DNA of 64,000 nucleotides from Adenanthera pavonina (GCA_026686845.1 JAIVEN010000015.1:21743501-21807500); one strand, 5' to 3'; positions 23,304-35,737 are shown, numbered from the stretch's first letter. Notes: generated by a model not told the origin, from the letters alone. Numbers and translations are program-made.

Positions 23304-25600
23304 ATGGCCATCTAAAGCTCATTGCAACATCAAGTTACTATCTTGGTATATTCTAACTGAATTATTTCTCTTGGCATTTGTTTTTCTACGATGATTTTAC
23401 TACAATGGAGAAGGTCATGAATGATAATTTAGCTGTACGCTTGGTGTGTACTTTTTGGATGTTTAGATATTGGATCTAAACAAAACTGTTAACCAAATCA
23501 GCTTTCTTTAAACTAGACAATTATGGTATCTGAGTTTATTATTGTGGAAAGCCTATGAACTATTGTGAGATGGGTGGTTCTTGAACACAAGCCACTGTCT
23601 TTACACATATTGCTCTTAAAGCCCTTATTATAGCTCTTTCAAGCCAGCAACAAAACTTCTGGCTGGAAAAAATAAGTCAGCAGCCAGACTACTTTACTTC
23701 TTCGTGTGGTAAAATTGCAAGCTTCTTTTTAAGGATCTGGCAATGGCTATTCTTTGATTTTGTCCTTCTGAAATGTGGCAGCCTTTCTCCCCAACAACAG
23801 TTATATATCCATTTGATACGTTCTCTGTAAATTCATGTAAATTTGCTTCTCTCGATATCTTCAACGATGCATTTCCAGACTATCCATTGCTACTGCAGCA
23901 ATGTTATCTCTTATTGAGCAGTTTAAAAGCAGTGACTGTCATGATTTGCCAATCCTATTTGTGTTCTTAACCATCTTAAGATTATATTCTCGTGTCTTTC
24001 CCAGTAGTGCAAACCCTTACCTGGATCATATAATCTCAGGAAAAGGGCGAAATTGGAGGATTGTCCTGATCCGCTGAACCCAAAAAGGCCACCTTTGGTC
24101 CAGCTTTAATTTGTCCATGATGACAACAGTTTCCACAGCAAAGGGAGAAGAAGCCTTGAACGATCCCATTCATGTTACTCTCTTTCCCGCACTTTTTCTC
24201 TGGGACTTTATTATAGCCTTTGATACAATTGATTATGCTAGCTCTCAGAGCCTGACTTTAATGAGTTAACAGAAGATTTGAGTTCCAAATTTTTTAAATT
24301 TTTGACAAAAATGAAACCCAGAATTTAATTCTCGACAACGCCTAACAAACTGATTTTAACAAACAGATTTTGTAATATTATAGATTAAAGATTGTCAACC
24401 TGTTATGGTATGCATGAACAAGTTCTACTACCTCAATAATGGAGATGTATTCTATGAGCATGTTAATGGCACTATATGAGGTGTTTATAAAGAAAGTGTA
24501 ACTTCTTTGCATATTACTAACATCAATTTTTTTTATAATAATTAAAGATATTCTCTAACTGACAGTTGAAGATTAAATTTTTCAAAATGTAAAAATATTG
24601 AAGTGGGTTTTATCTTTTATTGTTTTGAATACTGAACACACCCAATGGATATATAGGGAATAATAAAATATCAGAGTATCGATAATATTAATATCCATCA
24701 TATCTGTACACGATGGCCCCGTATCTTCATGCAACGACTCATGATTCATACCCTCTTCTTCAAAGTGTTATTTTATAATATAAAGTCGTAGTACGACAGG
24801 TCAATCAATTCAACTAAAAATAAAAATCAATGCTTTAAAAATGAAATTCTTTCTTAGGTCTTACTCTTTAGCTGTGATCTATCCATTTACATATTTTATA
24901 TTTTGTCAACTGTTCATGAATCATGACAGGTTGTTAATAAAATTAGGTGTAGTCAATGCAAAGCTAAATTTTAATTAATATTTGATGTATCTTTATTCTT
25001 GTGCTTGGAATTAAAATATATCGCTTAAATTATGAAATGACCAGTTCTGTGCAAATATAGTGACAATCTAAAGGATATTGGCGCAGGTGACCTTATTTTT
25101 AGTTGCTTATATTACTATCTCCCATTATATACATTTTTTTTAAAATTTCGAAAGAGTTAAGTTTCAACCTTATAAAATCGGTAGTCCTATTTAATTGGAA
25201 AGATTAACTTGTCTTTCACCGATATAAACAAACTTTGTGAATTTCACGTTACATATTTAACCATAAAACCTTTTGTTGCCTCTATTTACATTGATGCAAT
25301 TATGTGTCAATATATATATATTCAGTCAGTTAATTAAAATACTTAAGTCAAAATAAAAGACATTTAGAATATATAATTTTATTTAAAAATTACTTAATTG
25401 ATATAACTTTTAAATTATATCTCATTTGATTTGAGTAATATATGAATTGAAAGCTTTAGAAGCGAAATTCATCATTCGCTCCCCTTCAAATTAAAAGCTT
25501 GAGTAAACTTGAAGACACTTTTTTCTTTTGAAAAAAAAAATCAATTAGATAGGATTGTCCAACGTAAAGATCTTTAGAATATATATTAGAAAATATTTGA
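23304..25600. other. 3' flank of the peptidase gene and intergenic DNA
   Basis: About 23304-24250 is less AT-rich and may include the 3' UTR. I found no exon with protein-like sequence there; the open stretch at 23773-23970 has no recognisable motif. From 24300 onward it is AT-rich and featureless to me. Confidence 0.45.
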
Positions 25601-25609
25601 AAAAAATTA

Positions 25610-25880
25610 GTTAAAGTCAAAGAGACGAAGTGGAGAGGAGGGAAATCCTCACTACTGCATTGATGAGTTGTCGGAAATGTGAACAGATTTCTATCGAACG
25701 GCCCGGGATTAGGGATCTACATCATAATCGCTGAAGTACCTTGGCTTTTTTTTATTATAGTTTTTTTTTAATGAGCAATTATCAAAAAAAAAAAAAAAGC
25801 ACGCAGAATGAGTGTCTAAAAAAAAAAAAGCAAGAAAGCGCGACAGAATGAGCACCGCGTGGGAATGGAATAAATGACAT
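25610..25880 (+). repeat. Promoter-like block 'a', copy 1
   Basis: A block running AAAGTCAAAGAGACGAAGTG, GGAGGGAAATCCTCACTACT, TCTATCGAACGGCCCGGG, ATTAGGGATCTACAT and AAGTACCTTGGCTTTTTT to AGCACGCAGAATGAG. It is repeated, diverged, at 26570-26790. It is richer in G and C than the flanks and has no long frame, so it looks like duplicated upstream or leader sequence. Confidence 0.65.
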
Positions 25881-26068
25881 GCGTAAATGCTCCATTAATT
25901 CATTTTTAAAATATATGAGATATTTTTAAATATATTTTATTTTAAAATATAAAAAATAAATAATTTTTGTTTAACAAAATTAATATATTTTTTTAATTTT
26001 ATTTTTAATTTAAGTAAACTTATTATTATGAAATGAGAATATTTATGAAAAAAAAATTTTATCATGTA

Positions 26069-26332
26069 CTCCCTCTGGTCCTATATATAAGACCATTTTA
26101 ATCGAATCACGCGAATTAAGAAAAGGAATTAAAACAAATTAACTACCTCGATTTCTCCAAAAATTTTAACCTTTTTCTAAAACTACCCTTATTTAATCTC
26201 TCTCTTTTTCTCTTTGAATACATTAAATAGGGGTTTTTTTTGGAAGTGCATAATAAATACCACCTCGTATATTGTAAAGGATCTTATATTTAGGATCAAA
26301 ATAAAAGGTCCTATATATAGGACCGGAGGGAG
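26069..26332 (+). mobile_element. Stowaway-like MITE, complete
   Basis: TA target duplication (26067-26068 and 26333-26334). The 264-bp element has near-perfect terminal inverted repeats: CTCCCTCTGGTCCTATATAT on the left and CTCCCTCCGGTCCTATATAT read inward from the right. It belongs to the same family as the truncated element at 1-196. It lies between the two copies of promoter-like block 'a'. Confidence 0.85.
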
Positions 26333-26569
26333 TATTTAAGATGTCTAACTATTTTTTAATTTTAATAATTTAATTATTTATTTATTATATTTTGAGATAA
26401 ATACAAGTGCTTAATAGCATGTTAGATTCGAAATATTTAGTTACACACCCACACCTGCATTGTTATCGCTGGTAGGTCGGAATTTTAATTTTGACATTAC
26501 ATTCCAAATAAAATATATGAATTATTTGTTTCAGCATATTTAAAAAATATAGTTGTTCAAGTCAGACGA

Positions 26570-26790
26570 AGGATTAAAGTCAAAGAGACAGTGGAGAGAA
26601 GGAGGGAAATCCTAAACTGCATTCGCGACGTTGTGTCGAATGTGCGAACAGATCTCCATCGAACGGCCCAGGATTAAGGATCTAGATGTCAATCGCTCAA
26701 GTACTTGGCTTTTTCTAGTTTTTTTAATGAGCAATTAAAGCACGCAGAATGAAGCACCGCATGGGCATGGCCCCCAATCCACTCACTATT
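26570..26790 (+). repeat. Promoter-like block 'a', copy 2
   Basis: Matches 25610-25880 with point changes and small indels (AAAGTCAAAGAGACAGTGG, ATCGAACGGCCCAGGATTA, CAAGTACTTGGCTTTTTC, AAAGCACGCAGAATGAAG). It continues into GCATGGGCATGGCCCCCAAT, a tail echoed near 30365-30410 (GGGCATGGATCCCAATATAC). Confidence 0.65.
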
Positions 26791-27170
26791 CATATGTTAA
26801 TAATAAATAATTAACACTTTCTCCTTCATCTGTCTCATTTTATTTATTATTTTAATTTTTTTAAATATTTTAATTTATTTATTTTATATATTATCAATAA
26901 AATATTAATTATATTTTTTACTATTTTATTTTTTATTAAAAACAATAATAGGTAAGTACAAAACACCTTTTAACAATTAAGTCACGCCTATTTTGATAAA
27001 ATTAACATTAAATTTTACTATAATGTTATTTAATAATTTGATTGATATGTATGAAAAAATTAAAATGATAAATAAAATGGAATGAAAGGAGTATTGTTTA
27101 AAATTTTAGCATATAAATTAAGAAATGTAATTAATGTGTTATAATTTATTTTAAATTTCCTAATATGCTA

Positions 27171-27465
27171 CTATCTCTAATCTTATTTATAAGAGAAAAC
27201 ACTACTTCACATGTATTAAAAAAATAATTTTAGTTAGTTAAAGTTAATTAAATTATCTCATATTTTAATTTTCTTTCAAAGTTACCCCAACTTAATTTAA
27301 TATTAATTAGAATCACTAATACATTTAATCTTTCTCTCACACATAATTAATGAAGGGTAATTTTTGAAAAAGAAAAACTTAATGTATCATTAACTCATTT
27401 TTTTGCCTTATATTTAGGACCATCAAAAGGAAGAAATTTTTCCTTATAAATAGGATTAGAGGGAG
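27171..27465. mobile_element. Stowaway-like MITE
   Basis: TA lies on both sides (27169-27170, 27466-27467). The left end CTATCTCTAATCTTATTTAT pairs with the inward-read right end CTCCCTCTAATCCTATTTAT. It is 295 bp. Related copies appear at about 30070-30345 and 31304-31615. Confidence 0.7.
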
Positions 27466-27647
27466 TAATCAATAAATAGAAAAATAAGAAAGAATAATTA
27501 ATATTATCTTTGACTTATAAAAGGATAGATAATGGTATAAATGGAAAAACAATAATTAATATTGTCTTGGAATTTAGAAATGACATATAAATGGAAACAA
27601 AAAAATCCTTAAAAAGGGACAAATAAAAAGAAATAGAGAGAGTATAA

Positions 27648-28284
27648 GTGCCTCTTTGGTTTTCAGTTAGTTCAAAATAAGTTTTAAAAAAATTGATTTT
27701 GTAGCATGATTATGGTAAAAATTGATTTTGGACTATCATGTTTATATTTGGATGATTTACTTGAAAATTGATTTTGATAAAAATGATTATATTTGAATGA
27801 TTTTAATCAAAAGCACTTTTAGTGCAATAATTTTTCCCAACTTTTAATAAATAAAAATTCTTTTTCCAATATCTATTTAATAAATATATACAATATATAT
27901 ACGTTTCTCCAAAAAAAAATAAAAGTTTAGAATTATTTTCTAGGATTTTATTTTCTTTATTTTTATTATTTTGACTCATAATTTTTTTTTAAATTGAGTT
28001 TAAACTCTATCCAATGATTAATTTAATTTTCTTGGACTACAATTTAATCTGTATTTATTTAATTGAAAACATAATATGTAACATTTTCTTGCAAGTTATA
28101 GTCTATAGAGATTAAAATTTTAAAGAGACATTTTGATTATTAGATAGAAGAAATTTTATGAAAATTTTATTTTCTTAGTTTTTTTATTTTTTATCATTTT
28201 TATTGGTCCATTTTTATCTTACTTTATTTTAATCGATTTAACTCGCCTCATTTTCATCTAATTTCACTAAACCAAACAAGTCTT
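27648..28284. mobile_element. Possible Tourist-like element
   Basis: The left end, after TAAG, reads TGCCTCTTTGGTTTTCAGTT. The right end, read inward after TTAA, is GACTTGTTTGGTTTAGTGAA. The ends are similar but imperfect, and another candidate right end (CAAACAAACCCC) lies near 28640. The interior is AT-rich and non-coding. Confidence 0.4.
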
Positions 28285-28869
28285 AAGTGAGCTTTTTTTC
28301 TATTTCTTTCGGACAGAAAAGTATCTCATCATCTTCACTAGTCGAAACAATATCAGTCTCTTCACTAAAAACAATTAGAGCACAGGAACGAAATACGAAG
28401 AAGGAAGCTACTAAGTTTGTGTGAAAAGGAAAGAGTATCGGAGGTTAAGGAGAAGATAAATTACAATGACAATGGAGAAGGAAAATGAAGAAGTAATTGG
28501 GTTTTTACTTATGGGAGAACTTGGTTTTAGAGCTAAGATGAGTTTTTACTGTGAATTAATCAGACATTCAAGCACACTAGAAAAACAACAAAACTCATTT
28601 GGGGACTTGAACATGGTTTCCAATGTGTAACCAAACAAACCCCAAGATGTTAAGATAATTTTCAAGGGATTTTTATTATATCTTTAAACTTATGAAAAAA
28701 GTTAAAATTTTCAGTTTTACTCATTAATTTTACTCTTTTTATTAAATATAACATAAGTTATAATACTAGTAATATATTAAATGAGAAGTAAAAATGATAA
28801 ATCATCATTATATGATACCTCATGAATAAAAAAAAATCTCAAGACACCTCATAATACGGATAGGAGGAA

Positions 28870-29190
28870 ATATAATAATAAATAATAAAATATTTTAAAA
28901 TTTTAAAATAAACTATATAAATATTTTATATTTTTTAAAATTATATTTTTATTTTCATATTATATGTGATAGCATTTATAAATAAAAAGAAATAGTTGTT
29001 GTAATTTAATCAAGATTATACTACATTTTAAAAATCCTTCAAATGGTAAAAAACTGACAAGGTCAATGAGTTGCTACACAGTCAAGGCTGGCTGCGATAC
29101 GCGGATGCCTCTTTCAACACAGCACATATATTACCAAAAAAAAAAAAACCTTCCCGTGTTGAATGACATGACGTGTTAGATTAAAGGGGA
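28870..29190 (+). repeat. Promoter-like block 'b', copy 1
   Basis: The block includes ATAAATAAAAAGAAATAG, AATCAAGATTATACTACATT, CCTTCAAATGGTAAAAAACT, GTCAAGGCTGGCTGCGA, CCTCTTTCAACACAGCACAT and GTGTTGAATGACATGACG. A matching block in the same order is at 30430-30750. No coding frame is shared. Confidence 0.7.
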
Positions 29191-29649
29191 AAAGGTAATT
29201 TAATACCAATAACTGAAAATATTTTCTTATGACTCAATTTAAAATTTTAATAGTTGTATAAATTGAATTTTTAATTGAGTCAATTTAAATTTTTAACTTG
29301 TATTATTTATTTATAAATATTTTTTATACATATCTTAAAATGTCTTTTTCCCCAGATTAAAACCAGTACTCAGGACAGTTGAGGATTTTTATTATTTTAA
29401 AATATAAGAAATAAATTAAAATTATTTAGTGTATTTAATATTTTTTTAAAATGCTTCTGATTAAGATTGAGGAATAAGTTAATATAATTATTCTTATTAA
29501 TTATATTATAAAAGTTTTTAATATTAAATGAGAATTTTTTTAAATATTGTGCATTTGCATCTTTTTTGATAAATTTAATAAACTTAATTATTTTTCTTGA
29601 TATATATAATTTAGTTTTTTCTTCCATATTATTAAACGGAGGGAGATTT

Positions 29650-30065
29650 TAGTTATATACTTACACCTACATTCCTTATTTTTGTCACCGCGCGGATAAG
29701 AATTTTAATTTTGACATTACATTCCAAATAAAATAAATGAATGATTTGTGTTCGCATGCAAAATCACATGATTACAATGAAAAAAAAATCTGTACATTAT
29801 TGATATTTAAAATCCAGATTAAAAATAACATGGTATTCTAAATCAATACTAGGATACATTATAGTACGGTTTGTCATGGCAACGATAAATGCATGCCAAC
29901 AAACGTCAGAGTCAGAGTGGGGGCATGGGCTCCACAGAGAGCAGATATCTCTACATACAAATATTTGATTGGTCCCAAGCGTCCCTCAGTGGAGGCGAGC
30001 GCTGGCTCTATCCCACCCGTCAACGTCACTGTGAAAGCTTCGAACTTTGTTCTTTCATATACTCC
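29650..30065 (+). repeat. Promoter-like blocks 'c' and 'd', upstream copy
   Basis: Block c (GAATTTTAATTTTGACATTA, CATTCCAAATAAAATAAATG, AAAATCACATGATTACAATG, TAAAATCCAGATTAAAAATA) is followed directly by block d (GGTTTGTCATGGCAACG, GGTCCCAAGCGTCCCTCAG, GCTGGCTCTATCCCACCCG, TCAACGTCACTGTGAAAGC). The same order precedes the MEB-like start codon at 31140-32160. The upstream copy stops just before the position of the start codon and is followed by a Stowaway-like element. Open frames on both strands here are by-products of the block, not genes. A further partial c block is near 26440-26540. Confidence 0.75.
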
Positions 30066-30069
30066 CACA

Positions 30070-30345
30070 AACTCCATTGAAAAAATTATTTTATAAATAT
30101 TAAAAAAATAATTTTAATGAGTTAAAATTAATTAAGTTATCATATATTTTAAATTTTTTTAATTAATTTAATACTAATTTAAATTACTAATATATTACTT
30201 TTTCTCTCAGATCATTAATAAGAAGTAATTTTTAAAAAAGAAATTTTTTTAATGAAATTAAAAAAAAATTAATCCACCATTATTTCTTTTTTTTTTCTTA
30301 TATTTGAGATTACTAAAAGAAATTTTTTTTTATAAATAGAACCAT
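30070..30345. mobile_element. Stowaway-like MITE, degenerate
   Basis: It begins ACTCCATTGAAAAAATTATT and ends TTTTTTTATAAATAGAACCA. The interior follows the 27171-27465 element (AGTTAAAATTAATTAAGTTA; TTAATACTAATTTAAATTAC; TTTTTCTCTCAGATCATTAA). Its insertion may mark where the upstream promoter copy lost its gene end. Confidence 0.5.
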
Positions 30346-30429
30346 AAAATAGAACACCACATTGATATGGGCATAGAGATAGGTATGGGCATGGATCCCA
30401 ATATACTCACTTCTATCCATAATAATAAT

Positions 30430-30750
30430 AATAAATAATGAATACAATAATGATAAATAATAAAATAATTTTAAAATTTTAAAATGAATTATATATTCAT
30501 TCTATATTTTTTAAAATTATATTTTTATTTTATTGTATGTGATAAAATTTATAAATAAAAAGATATTAGTTGTAATTTGATCAAAATTATACTACATTTT
30601 AAAAAGCCTTCAAATGGGAAAAAAACTGATAAGGTCAAAGAGTTACAGCAGTCAAGGCTGGCAGCGACTACCTCTTTCAACCCAGCACATATTGGGGAAA
30701 AAAAAAAAAGCCTCAGTGCTGAATGATATGACATGGTTAGATTAAAACCA
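30430..30750 (+). repeat. Promoter-like block 'b', copy 2
   Basis: Matches 28870-29190: ATAAATAAAAAGATATTAG, GATCAAAATTATACTACATT, AGTCAAGGCTGGCAGCGACT, CTCTTTCAACCCAGCACATA, GTGCTGAATGATATGACATG. Confidence 0.7.
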
Positions 30751-30796
30751 GCATTTTTAGTTTACTTGCATACACCTGCGTTATTATCACCGGCAG

Positions 30797-31138
30797 GGGG
30801 CAGGGTCTCTCTTGCCGAGAGCTCCTGCCTCCCTCGTGCCACCCTTCTTCTTCTTCTTTTTTTAATTATTTAAACTTAAAAATAAAAAAAATAATTTTTT
30901 ACATTATATAACTATAAAATTATTTTTTTATTTTTTAATTTAAATATTATACAGTAAAAATAAATTTTTTACAATTATATAATATGTATAAAAAAGATAT
31001 AAAATTGTACAAATATATAGCTGTATAATCTCCAAAGATACATTATATTATCTATAATTTTTAAAACTAAAAATAAAAAAAATATTTTTCTACCATGGGA
31101 GGACCATGGCGCCGGGGGCAAGAGACACTCCAATCCAC
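30797..31138. mobile_element. Insertion with GC-rich ends inside block 'c'
   Basis: Block c, continuous in its other copies, is here split after ATTATCACCGGCAG and resumes at CGCCAGTAGGTAAGAATTTT. The insert starts GGGTCTCTCTTGCCGAGAGC and ends, read inward, GAGTGTCTCTTGCCCCCGGC. The shared TCTCTTGCC suggests short terminal inverted repeats around an AT-rich core. Exact borders and target duplication are uncertain. Confidence 0.5.
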
Positions 31139-31303
31139 GCCAGTAGGTAAGAATTTTAATTTTGACATTTCATTCCAAATAAAATACATGAATTATTTAT
31201 ATTGGCATACAAAATCACATGATTACAATGAAGAAAATTACTATCTGTACATGATTTATATTTAAAATCCAGATTAAAAATAGTAACATAACATATTAAA
31301 TTA

Positions 31304-31615
31304 CACTCCTTCCAATGCTATTTATAAAGAAAATTTTTTCTTTTTTAATGGTCTTATTTATAAGAGAAAAAAAGAGTTAATATTTTAATTTCTTTTTACC
31401 AAAATTACGTTCCTTCTTTAACACTATTAAGAGTCGCAAGATATAGTTTGAAAAGAAATTGAGAAAGAGATTAATTAAGTATGGATAATTTTAAAAGAAA
31501 TAAAAAATATGAGATAAATTAATTATTTTTATCTAATTTCAATTTCCTTTTTTAGTACTCATGAAATAGTTTTATTTTTTCCTATAAATGAGAGCAAATG
31601 AGATTAGGCAAGTAG
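31304..31615. mobile_element. Stowaway-like MITE
   Basis: It begins CACTCCTTCCAATGCTATTT then ATAAAG, and ends with CCTATAAATGAGAGCAAATG then AGATTAGGCAAGTAG before TA. The ends are imperfect inverted repeats. It separates block c from block d. Confidence 0.5.
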
Positions 31616-31619
31616 TATA

Positions 31620-31914
31620 CTACTTTCTCTTTTTCCTATTATAAGTCATATTTATTTATCTCACATCTACCTAAAAAATTAGTTAAAAATCTTGATATTT
31701 TAAAAACTTATCTTAACTTTTTAAAATTACCCTTATTAAATTATATATTATCCTAAATATATCTTTTCTAATATCTCTCAATTATAACTCTCTTTTGAGT
31801 ATTTCGAAATAAATATTAAATAATACATAAAATTCATAAAATAGCTTATATTTTAAACTTTTAATCCCCTCTAAAATTATTTCTTATAATAGAGAAGGTA
31901 GGAGTATATTACAA
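31620..31914. mobile_element. Stowaway-like MITE
   Basis: TA at both borders (31618-31619 and 31915-31916). The left end CTACTTTCTCTTTTTCCTAT then TATAAG pairs with the inward-read right end CTCCTACCTTCTCTATTATA. It is 295 bp and lies directly upstream of block d, close to the presumed promoter of the MEB-like gene. Confidence 0.65.
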
Positions 31915-34900
31915 TTATAATGCAGTGGTTTGTCATGGCAACAATAGATGCTTGCCAATACTATACAAACATCTTTGTTAAAAAAAAAAAACAATATACA
32001 AACCTCACAGTGGTGGGGGCATGTGTTCCACGAAGTGTAGATTTGAGCGCAGATAAATATTTGACTGGTCCCAAGCGTCCCATACTGGAGGCGGGCGCTG
32101 GCTCTATCCCACCCGTCAACGTCACTGAGAAAGCATCAAACTTCTTTCATATAGAGCACCACGATACATCCTCCTGTGCCTCCTAGTAACAATCAATCAA
32201 TGGAGCAAAAGCATGCAAATGAGCACCTCCACTGGGCTGTTATCGACGAAGAAGAACAAGAAGTGGAGGAGGAGGTCGTCTTGAAAGGCAGGCAGGCCCG
32301 GAAGCAACTTGAGGACAATGATGTTTCGACTATGATTCCATCGTCGTCGCCATCGTCTTCTCCGACTAGCAATGGAGGTTCTGGGTATGCTAATAATGTT
32401 GCCTCACTGGACTCTGACCCAGAGGAACCTCTGCTTCAGAAAGACGAACAGGTTGTTGCTGGAATGGGCGATATTGCCGAAGATGATAACAGCCATTGTC
32501 ATGAGGAAAAGGTCGATAACGCAGCAGTTGGACTTGGGCTGGTAGCAGAATTTGCAGGAGCAGCACCATCTAAAGGAGAGGCTATAATTAGTGATAATAC
32601 CGCTATCACTGCTACATCTCAGAATAAGAATAGCGTTTACTTTGACAAGCAAGAAGGTATCACACTAAATCTCGTGTTTCTTTTCATTCTACAGCATCCT
32701 GGTTGTAAGAACAGATTATAAAATGTACGGTAATCTCGGGTCTTCTTCATCTGTTCAATTCATTATATCTGGGAATCACTATTTGTATTTTTTTTGTTGT
32801 TGTATCTTTAAATTAAGTTCTGCAGAGTGTCGATTGTGATGAGAACTGGTCATTTTTAATTGTTATGAATCAATGGATATAGTCTTACTGTTGAAATTAG
32901 TCTATTTGTTTGGGTATTGTACGAGTAATTCAGTTTACGTTGCTAAACGAGCCCTTATATTGTCTTAATTTGATGATGTCTAATTAGTAGACATGTAGTC
33001 ATTACTTGTTTATTTATGAAGGAAAATGGAAATGTCACCACTGCAACTGGACCAAGCAATTTGACGGTCCATGGACTATGCCCATTTGGGATCTTAAGCA
33101 AAACTCTGACTTGCTGATGAATATCAGACCCATGATTCAACATGGTCCATGTTTTATTTGTGAAACCAAAGGTCAGTAGATTCCAAGATTTCTAAAGCAC
33201 CCAGCAGTTTTGATCCCCCATTCTACTTAGCCTCTGTAAAAAAAATTCCAGTATTAATTTCGTCATTCCTTGGAGTTACTCTTACATGAAATCCTGCTGG
33301 ATCAACCATAACAGTCAAAAGTGGCTTGCAGTTCGAGTTTCTGTCGAAAAGATTCTACTTCCCTTATCCAAATATTATTTGCATGTGACATATTGTAATT
33401 TTTAATTTTTGGAAGCATTCTCTTGGCCGGCCCCACCAATGTTACTGTACTTTGATCAAATGCTTAGTCACTTTGATATTCTTTCACTATTTTAGTACAA
33501 GAGTCTAGTAGGAAAGTATAGAATTGTAGTAATGTTATCTTGGAAGTTCCTTTCAGACATCTAAAGTTATGTGTCTATTTTTTCAACACAAAACGTCTCA
33601 TGGCAGTTTGGCATTGTGATGGAAATCTACGACATTCTTGCAGGCAGTGAAGCCAATAATGTACCTTATGAAGTTCAAAATGGAGACGGTGCAAGGTCTG
33701 ATCTTCCCACACATAATGGAATAGGAGAATCCAATTTGCAAGTGGAAAATCCAAACATTCAAAAAAGTCCATGCAATGGAGTCAGCAATCATGATATGAA
33801 AATTGTGGAGGACAAAGGCCGTTTTAATTCAGAATTATCACCTTTGCATGATTCATCCGAAATTGAAACTACTGATGTTAAGCATTTTGATGATGAAACT
33901 AGTACAAAAGCAGGCCCTGAATTGATAGAAGAAATTGACCAACGACTGAAGGAACTTGATGTTGAGGCTGTATTGGTGAAACAAGAGACACATGATTTGT
34001 TCTGTCCTAATTGCAATTCTTGCATCACTAAGAGGATTATCCTCAGAAAAAGAAAAAGGAGCATTCCTAAAATGGACAACAAATCAAAGCGTGATAAGTT
34101 GGACACTTTAGTTACCGAGCAGGTTGATAGTGCAGCACATGAAGCCAACAAAGGTGATCATGCAAATTCAAGTTCTGATGCTGGTCATTTAGAGCAGCAG
34201 CCACCTCTTGATAATGATCCTGTACAAGAACAAGAAGTATTTAGATGCTTAGAATGCTTCAGCATTTTTATTCCTAGTGGTTAGTGGAAATTGAAGGCTA
34301 TCCTCCTAATATTTGTGCATGAATTACTTCTTATTTTCTTTTTGAGCTGAAGGTTTTTCTTGCAGCATATCTTGATTGATCTGTAACACTTATGTGCTTG
34401 AATCCTATTATTTTAACAGGAAATTGTTTCAATCTGTTCTGGAATTTCAGTGTTGCTCATGAGCAGGAAACTTCACGAATAACTTCAACTATTCCTGCAT
34501 CTGATATACAAAACCCATCAAGTATAACTGTCCCCAACGTGAATAATTCTTCAAATACAACCGTGTCAAATGTGCAAAATCCTTCCAATGTTGCAGGTTC
34601 TAATGGAAACTGGTTCTTCTCTCTATTTACTTCCAAAAAAGGGAAAACATTTGATGAGCAAGGTATAATACTATTGACAGGAGTCTTTCATACTCTTATA
34701 GTTTTCTTTCTGGTTGCATCACCTCTGATTAAAATTTCTCTGGTTTCCTTTCCTGAACTTTTCTGAGCAGTTGAGCCTACATACGTGAACTGAGCAATTC
34801 AACTTTCCTCTCCCAACTAATATTTTTTGTTTTCTTGACATACTATCGTAGGTAATGCTTCCTCTAAACATTCTGAAACTGGTCCTGCTGAACAGAAGCA

Positions 34901-35737
34901 ATCATCATCAATTGCTTCGGATGTTTTAAACTCCCTTGAAAATGGTCATCTAGATGACCCAGTTACTGATACAAATATTATTGATAATGGGAAAACAGTG
35001 CCTGATGTTAAGCCTGGGCGTGGAGGACTGAATGGAAATGTGGTGACCCATGTGGGAGAAGAAAGGAATGGTCCAGCAGATATAAAGAAGACAGGTATGC
35101 TTTGGATTAAATATAACAGTTCCATGATTTTGTTGTTTGTGTTAGATTTTATTCTTTGAACATAGAATTGGCAAAACCATGTATTTATATGATTGTGTAT
35201 TATAAATTTGGTATTTGAAATAAGCTATCTACTTGGAATGTCATTCCGTGTTAGTACAAGATGCAGTGTTACGGGCTCAGTCATTCAACAAAAAGTTAGT
35301 TTTAAATAAAGCATATAATGTCTTACATGGCCCTAAAAAAACTTTGATCATTTGCTCTCAATTATAAATATTTGTTTGTATACGTTTAAACAATAGGATT
35401 ATATATGAAACCTTTATGCACCTATTAATATTGTACATAACGCAAAGTTTCAAATGCATTATCTTATAATTGCATTTCATAATTAATACATTGTTGCTTA
35501 CTTATCTAGATCACTCTGAAGCACACAATGTTGCAAATTTGCCCTCAAAGAACTTTTCTGGCAATATAGTATCCGAGCATGAGAAGGATCTTTTAGCGAC
35601 TGCAATTACCAGCCAGGCACTTATTAATCCTGGAGGACTGGCAAAAGATGCCACTCTGAAACCTGGGGAAGGGGAAACTGATTTTCTGGTTCAATCAAAT
35701 GTAGGTTCTAGAAGCCCTGAGAAGTCACTGAAGGAGA

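Larger units (their letters stand above)
31140..32160 (+). repeat. Promoter-like blocks 'c' and 'd', gene-proximal copy
   Basis: Block c (about 31140-31300) and block d (about 31919-32160: GGTTTGTCATGGCAACAATA, GGTCCCAAGCGTCCCATACT, GCTGGCTCTATCCCACCCG) match 29650-30065, but two miniature elements now separate them. Block d ends about 40 bp before the MEB-like start codon and probably includes its core promoter and leader. Confidence 0.7.

Noticed and set aside
29397..29627. Minus-strand Asn/Lys-rich frame
   Set aside because: Poly-A/T composition only; no protein-like signal.
29874..30096. Open frames on both strands in block d
   Set aside because: The same non-coding block is repeated at 31919-32160 with frame-changing differences, so it is promoter or leader sequence.
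32955..33143. Minus-strand frame
   Set aside because: Shadow of the cysteine-rich plus-strand exon 33022-33171.
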